DNA of 6,808 bases. Origin: JBDUDR01 sp040002845. GTDB lineage: Bacteria; Actinomycetota; Actinomycetes; Propionibacteriales; Nocardioidaceae. The notes beneath the pieces were generated by a model that saw only the letters and a list, made by a program, of their open reading frames with translations, searched no databases and was not told the DNA's origin. Positions 5,224-6,808 of this stretch are shown piece after piece (the first letter of the stretch is position 1; each line of letters begins with the position of its first letter). The position numbers and the translations under genes are program-made. The stretch lies in the NCBI GenBank assembly GCA_040002845.1, contig JBDUDR010000149.1:1-6808 (forward strand), read 5' to 3'.

Positions 5224-6785
5224 TGGCCCCCGTGAGTCGCGTCGTGCTCCACAAGGGATCGGTCTACGCGCCGGCCAGCCGGTCGGCTGCCACCGCCATC
5301 TGTATCGAAGGATCCGTGGTCTCCTGGATCGGGGACGATTCGGGCGCCACCCACTACCTCGACGGGGCCGATGAGATCGTCGACCTGCATGGCCGGCTCG
5401 TGACCCCTGCCTTCGTCGACGCGCACACCCATCTCGCGCAGACCGGACTGGCTTCCGACGGGCTGGACCTGTCGCCGGCCGCCAGCCTGCCCGATGCGCT
5501 CGACCGGCTGAGCCAGCACGCCCGGCGGACGGACGGACTCATCCTCGGTCATGGGTGGGACGAGACCCACTGGCCCGAGTCGCGGCCGTTCTCCGCCGCC
5601 GAGGTCGACCGCGCCGTCGGTGACCGGCCGGCCTACCTGACGAGGGTTGACGTCCATTCCGCGGTCTTGTCGAGTGCCTTCGCCGCGAAAGCGCCAGAGC
5701 TGACCCGGCTGGCCGGATGGGGCGGTGACGGCAGGGTCGAGCGCGCGGCCCATCACCGGGCACGTGACCTGGCCAACTCCCTGACGGGACATGGTCAGCG
5801 GCGGGACGCGATCGAGCTGGCGTTGTGCTCCGCTGCCGGCTGCGGCATCGGCGCGGTGCACGAGCTGGGAGCCCCACACCTGTCCCGCCCGGACGACTTC
5901 GGCCTTATCGCCGAGCTGACCGCGAGCCGGCCGCTTCCCACCGTTCTCGGGTACTGGGGCGAGCTCGGCGGCGTTGAAACCGCCCTCGAGCTCGGCTGTC
6001 TGGGCGCTGCGGGCGACCTGTGCGTTGACGGCGCCATCGGCTCCCGGACCGCGGCGCTGTCATCTCCCTACGCAGACGCCGACCAAGGCACCAGCGGGCA
6101 CCTGTACCTCACCACCGAGCAGGTGTGCGACCACGTCTTGACGTGCACCCGGGCCGGCGTCCAGGCCGGCTTCCACACCATCGGAGATCGAAGCGTGGCC
6201 ACCGTGGTCGCCGGTCTGCGTGCTGCTGCCAAGGTCACCGGACTGCCCGCGATGGCAACGGCACGCCACCGGCTCGAGCACGTCGAGATGATCAGCCAGC
6301 CAGAGATCGCGGAGCTGGCCAGGTTGGGCGTCGTCGCGAGTGTGCAGCCGATGTTCGACGCCTGGTGGGGCGGCAAGACCGGGCTCTACGCGAAGCGGTT
6401 GGGTGACCGGTCCGGGTCGATGAACCCCTTCGCCTCGATACAGAGAGCCGGGGTCGCCCTGGCGTTCGGATCAGACACTCCCGTGACTCCGTTCGACCCA
6501 TGGGGTGGCGTACGCGCGGCGACCCTGCACCACACACAGACTGAGCGACTGACGGTGCATGCCGCCTTCGAGGCGCACACAACGGGCGGCTGGCGAGCCG
6601 CGCGTCGAGACCATGCCGGTGTTCTAGCCCCTGGCGCAGCCGCCACCTACGCGGTGTGGGAGACAGCGGGTGACGCGGACCCGTCCGGGTTGCCTGACCT
6701 GTCTGCCGATGCGACCCTGCCGTGCTGCGTGCGTACTGTCGTGGACGGCCGGCAGATCTTTGAACTCGAAGGAGCACTGCAATGA
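5220..6785 (+). CDS. YtcJ-type (Amidohydro_3) metal-dependent amidohydrolase
   Basis: This 521-residue protein belongs to the amidohydrolase superfamily branch that includes YtcJ and the N-substituted formamide deformylase NfdA. An N-terminal beta-sandwich strand region (6-60) leads to FVDAHTHL, giving metal ligands H69 and H71. Then come the family motif VDGAIGSRTA (269-278), H319 in FHTIGD, H354 in RLEHVEM, and D419 in FGSDTPV, the usual catalytic aspartate. The C-terminal part (about 465-515) returns to the beta-sandwich. No signal peptide is seen. Substrates in this branch vary widely, so only hydrolysis of an amide-like bond can be inferred. It overlaps kdd by 4 bp and kamD by 4 bp, so it is embedded in the lysine operon although the classical pathway has no hydrolase at this point. 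It might open a lactam or remove an acyl or formyl group from an amino acid intermediate. ATG at 5220 is chosen for the overlap; ATG at 5223 and GTG at 5232 are possible. Confidence 0.88.
   Translation: MMAPVSRVVLHKGSVYAPASRSAATAICIEGSVVSWIGDDSGATHYLDGADEIVDLHGRLVTPAFVDAHTHLAQTGLASDGLDLSPAASLPDALDRLSQHARRTDGLILGHGWDETHWPESRPFSAAEVDRAVGDRPAYLTRVDVHSAVLSSAFAAKAPELTRLAGWGGDGRVERAAHHRARDLANSLTGHGQRRDAIELALCSAAGCGIGAVHELGAPHLSRPDDFGLIAELTASRPLPTVLGYWGELGGVETALELGCLGAAGDLCVDGAIGSRTAALSSPYADADQGTSGHLYLTTEQVCDHVLTCTRAGVQAGFHTIGDRSVATVVAGLRAAAKVTGLPAMATARHRLEHVEMISQPEIAELARLGVVASVQPMFDAWWGGKTGLYAKRLGDRSGSMNPFASIQRAGVALAFGSDTPVTPFDPWGGVRAATLHHTQTERLTVHAAFEAHTTGGWRAARRDHAGVLAPGAAATYAVWETAGDADPSGLPDLSADATLPCCVRTVVDGRQIFELEGALQ
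6769..6774 (+). promoter_or_regulatory. Strong ribosome binding site of kamD
   Basis: AAGGAG lies seven bases before the ATG at 6782, inside the end of the amidohydrolase gene. It is the best Shine-Dalgarno match in the window and confirms that a real gene starts at 6782. Confidence 0.65.
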
Positions 6786-6808
6786 AGCCGAAGCTGGACC
6801 TCGATCCG
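6782..6808 (+). CDS. kamD: Beta-lysine 5,6-aminomutase alpha subunit, first nine codons
   Basis: Only the start of this gene is present: MKPKLDLDP, running off the right edge. The opening K-L-x-L-D pattern is typical of KamD, the large PLP-binding subunit of the adenosylcobalamin-dependent beta-lysine (D-lysine) 5,6-aminomutase, and the position after kdd supports it. KamD works with KamE, which should follow. The ATG overlaps the amidohydrolase TGA as ATGA and has a strong AAGGAG site. Nine residues alone could not carry the call; context does. Confidence 0.65.

Noticed and set aside
5133..5879. Minus-strand open frame (248 codons) opposite the amidohydrolase
   Set aside because: It is antisense to a convincing gene, has a low-complexity Gly/Arg/Pro composition and no recognisable motif.
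1..6808. CRISPR array, rRNA, riboswitch or intact insertion sequence
   Set aside because: No regularly spaced repeats, rRNA-like sequence, transposase gene or matching terminal inverted repeats were seen. A lysine riboswitch was considered at 4034-4149, but the region is too short and lacks the expected multi-helix layout.

Overview
The window is high-GC DNA with mostly GTG starts (four of six genes), ATGA start/stop overlaps and promoter-like TANNNT boxes immediately before two GTG starts. Together these suggest an actinobacterium, possibly of the Nocardioidaceae/Propionibacteriales type. The genus-level placement is a guess from general character, not from a search.

Positions 1-1008 contain no convincing intact gene. 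They hold a hairpin at the left edge, a short stretch resembling the anticodon loop and variable arm of a tRNA-Tyr, an 8-bp direct repeat, an imperfect palindrome, and on the minus strand what may be the N-terminal fragment of an ion-channel-like membrane protein. The region reads like an eroded genomic junction. Its last 80 bases carry palindromes and a promoter for the next gene.

From 1009 every base is used densely. An M24 metallopeptidase (Xaa-Pro dipeptidase type, 1009-2121) and an Lrp/AsnC-family regulator (2131-2571) run on the plus strand. A lysine 2,3-aminomutase (kamA-like, 2575-4023) runs on the minus strand and ends 3 bp from the regulator. A short divergent promoter region of about 126 bp separates kamA from a plus-strand operon: L-erythro-3,5-diaminohexanoate dehydrogenase (kdd, 4150-5223), a YtcJ-type amidohydrolase (5220-6785), and the first nine codons of what is very probably kamD, the large subunit of beta-lysine 5,6-aminomutase (from 6782).

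The genes reconstruct the first half of the aminomutase route of lysine catabolism. KamA converts L-lysine to beta-lysine, KamD with a partner KamE expected beyond the window converts beta-lysine to 3,5-diaminohexanoate, and Kdd oxidatively deaminates that to 5-amino-3-oxohexanoate. Cleavage (Kce) and ammonia-lyase (Kal) genes would be expected to the right. The Lrp-type regulator is a natural candidate for a lysine-responsive controller. The amidohydrolase has no assigned step in the textbook pathway, yet it overlaps its neighbours by 4 bp on both sides. It is the most interesting unexplained component here.
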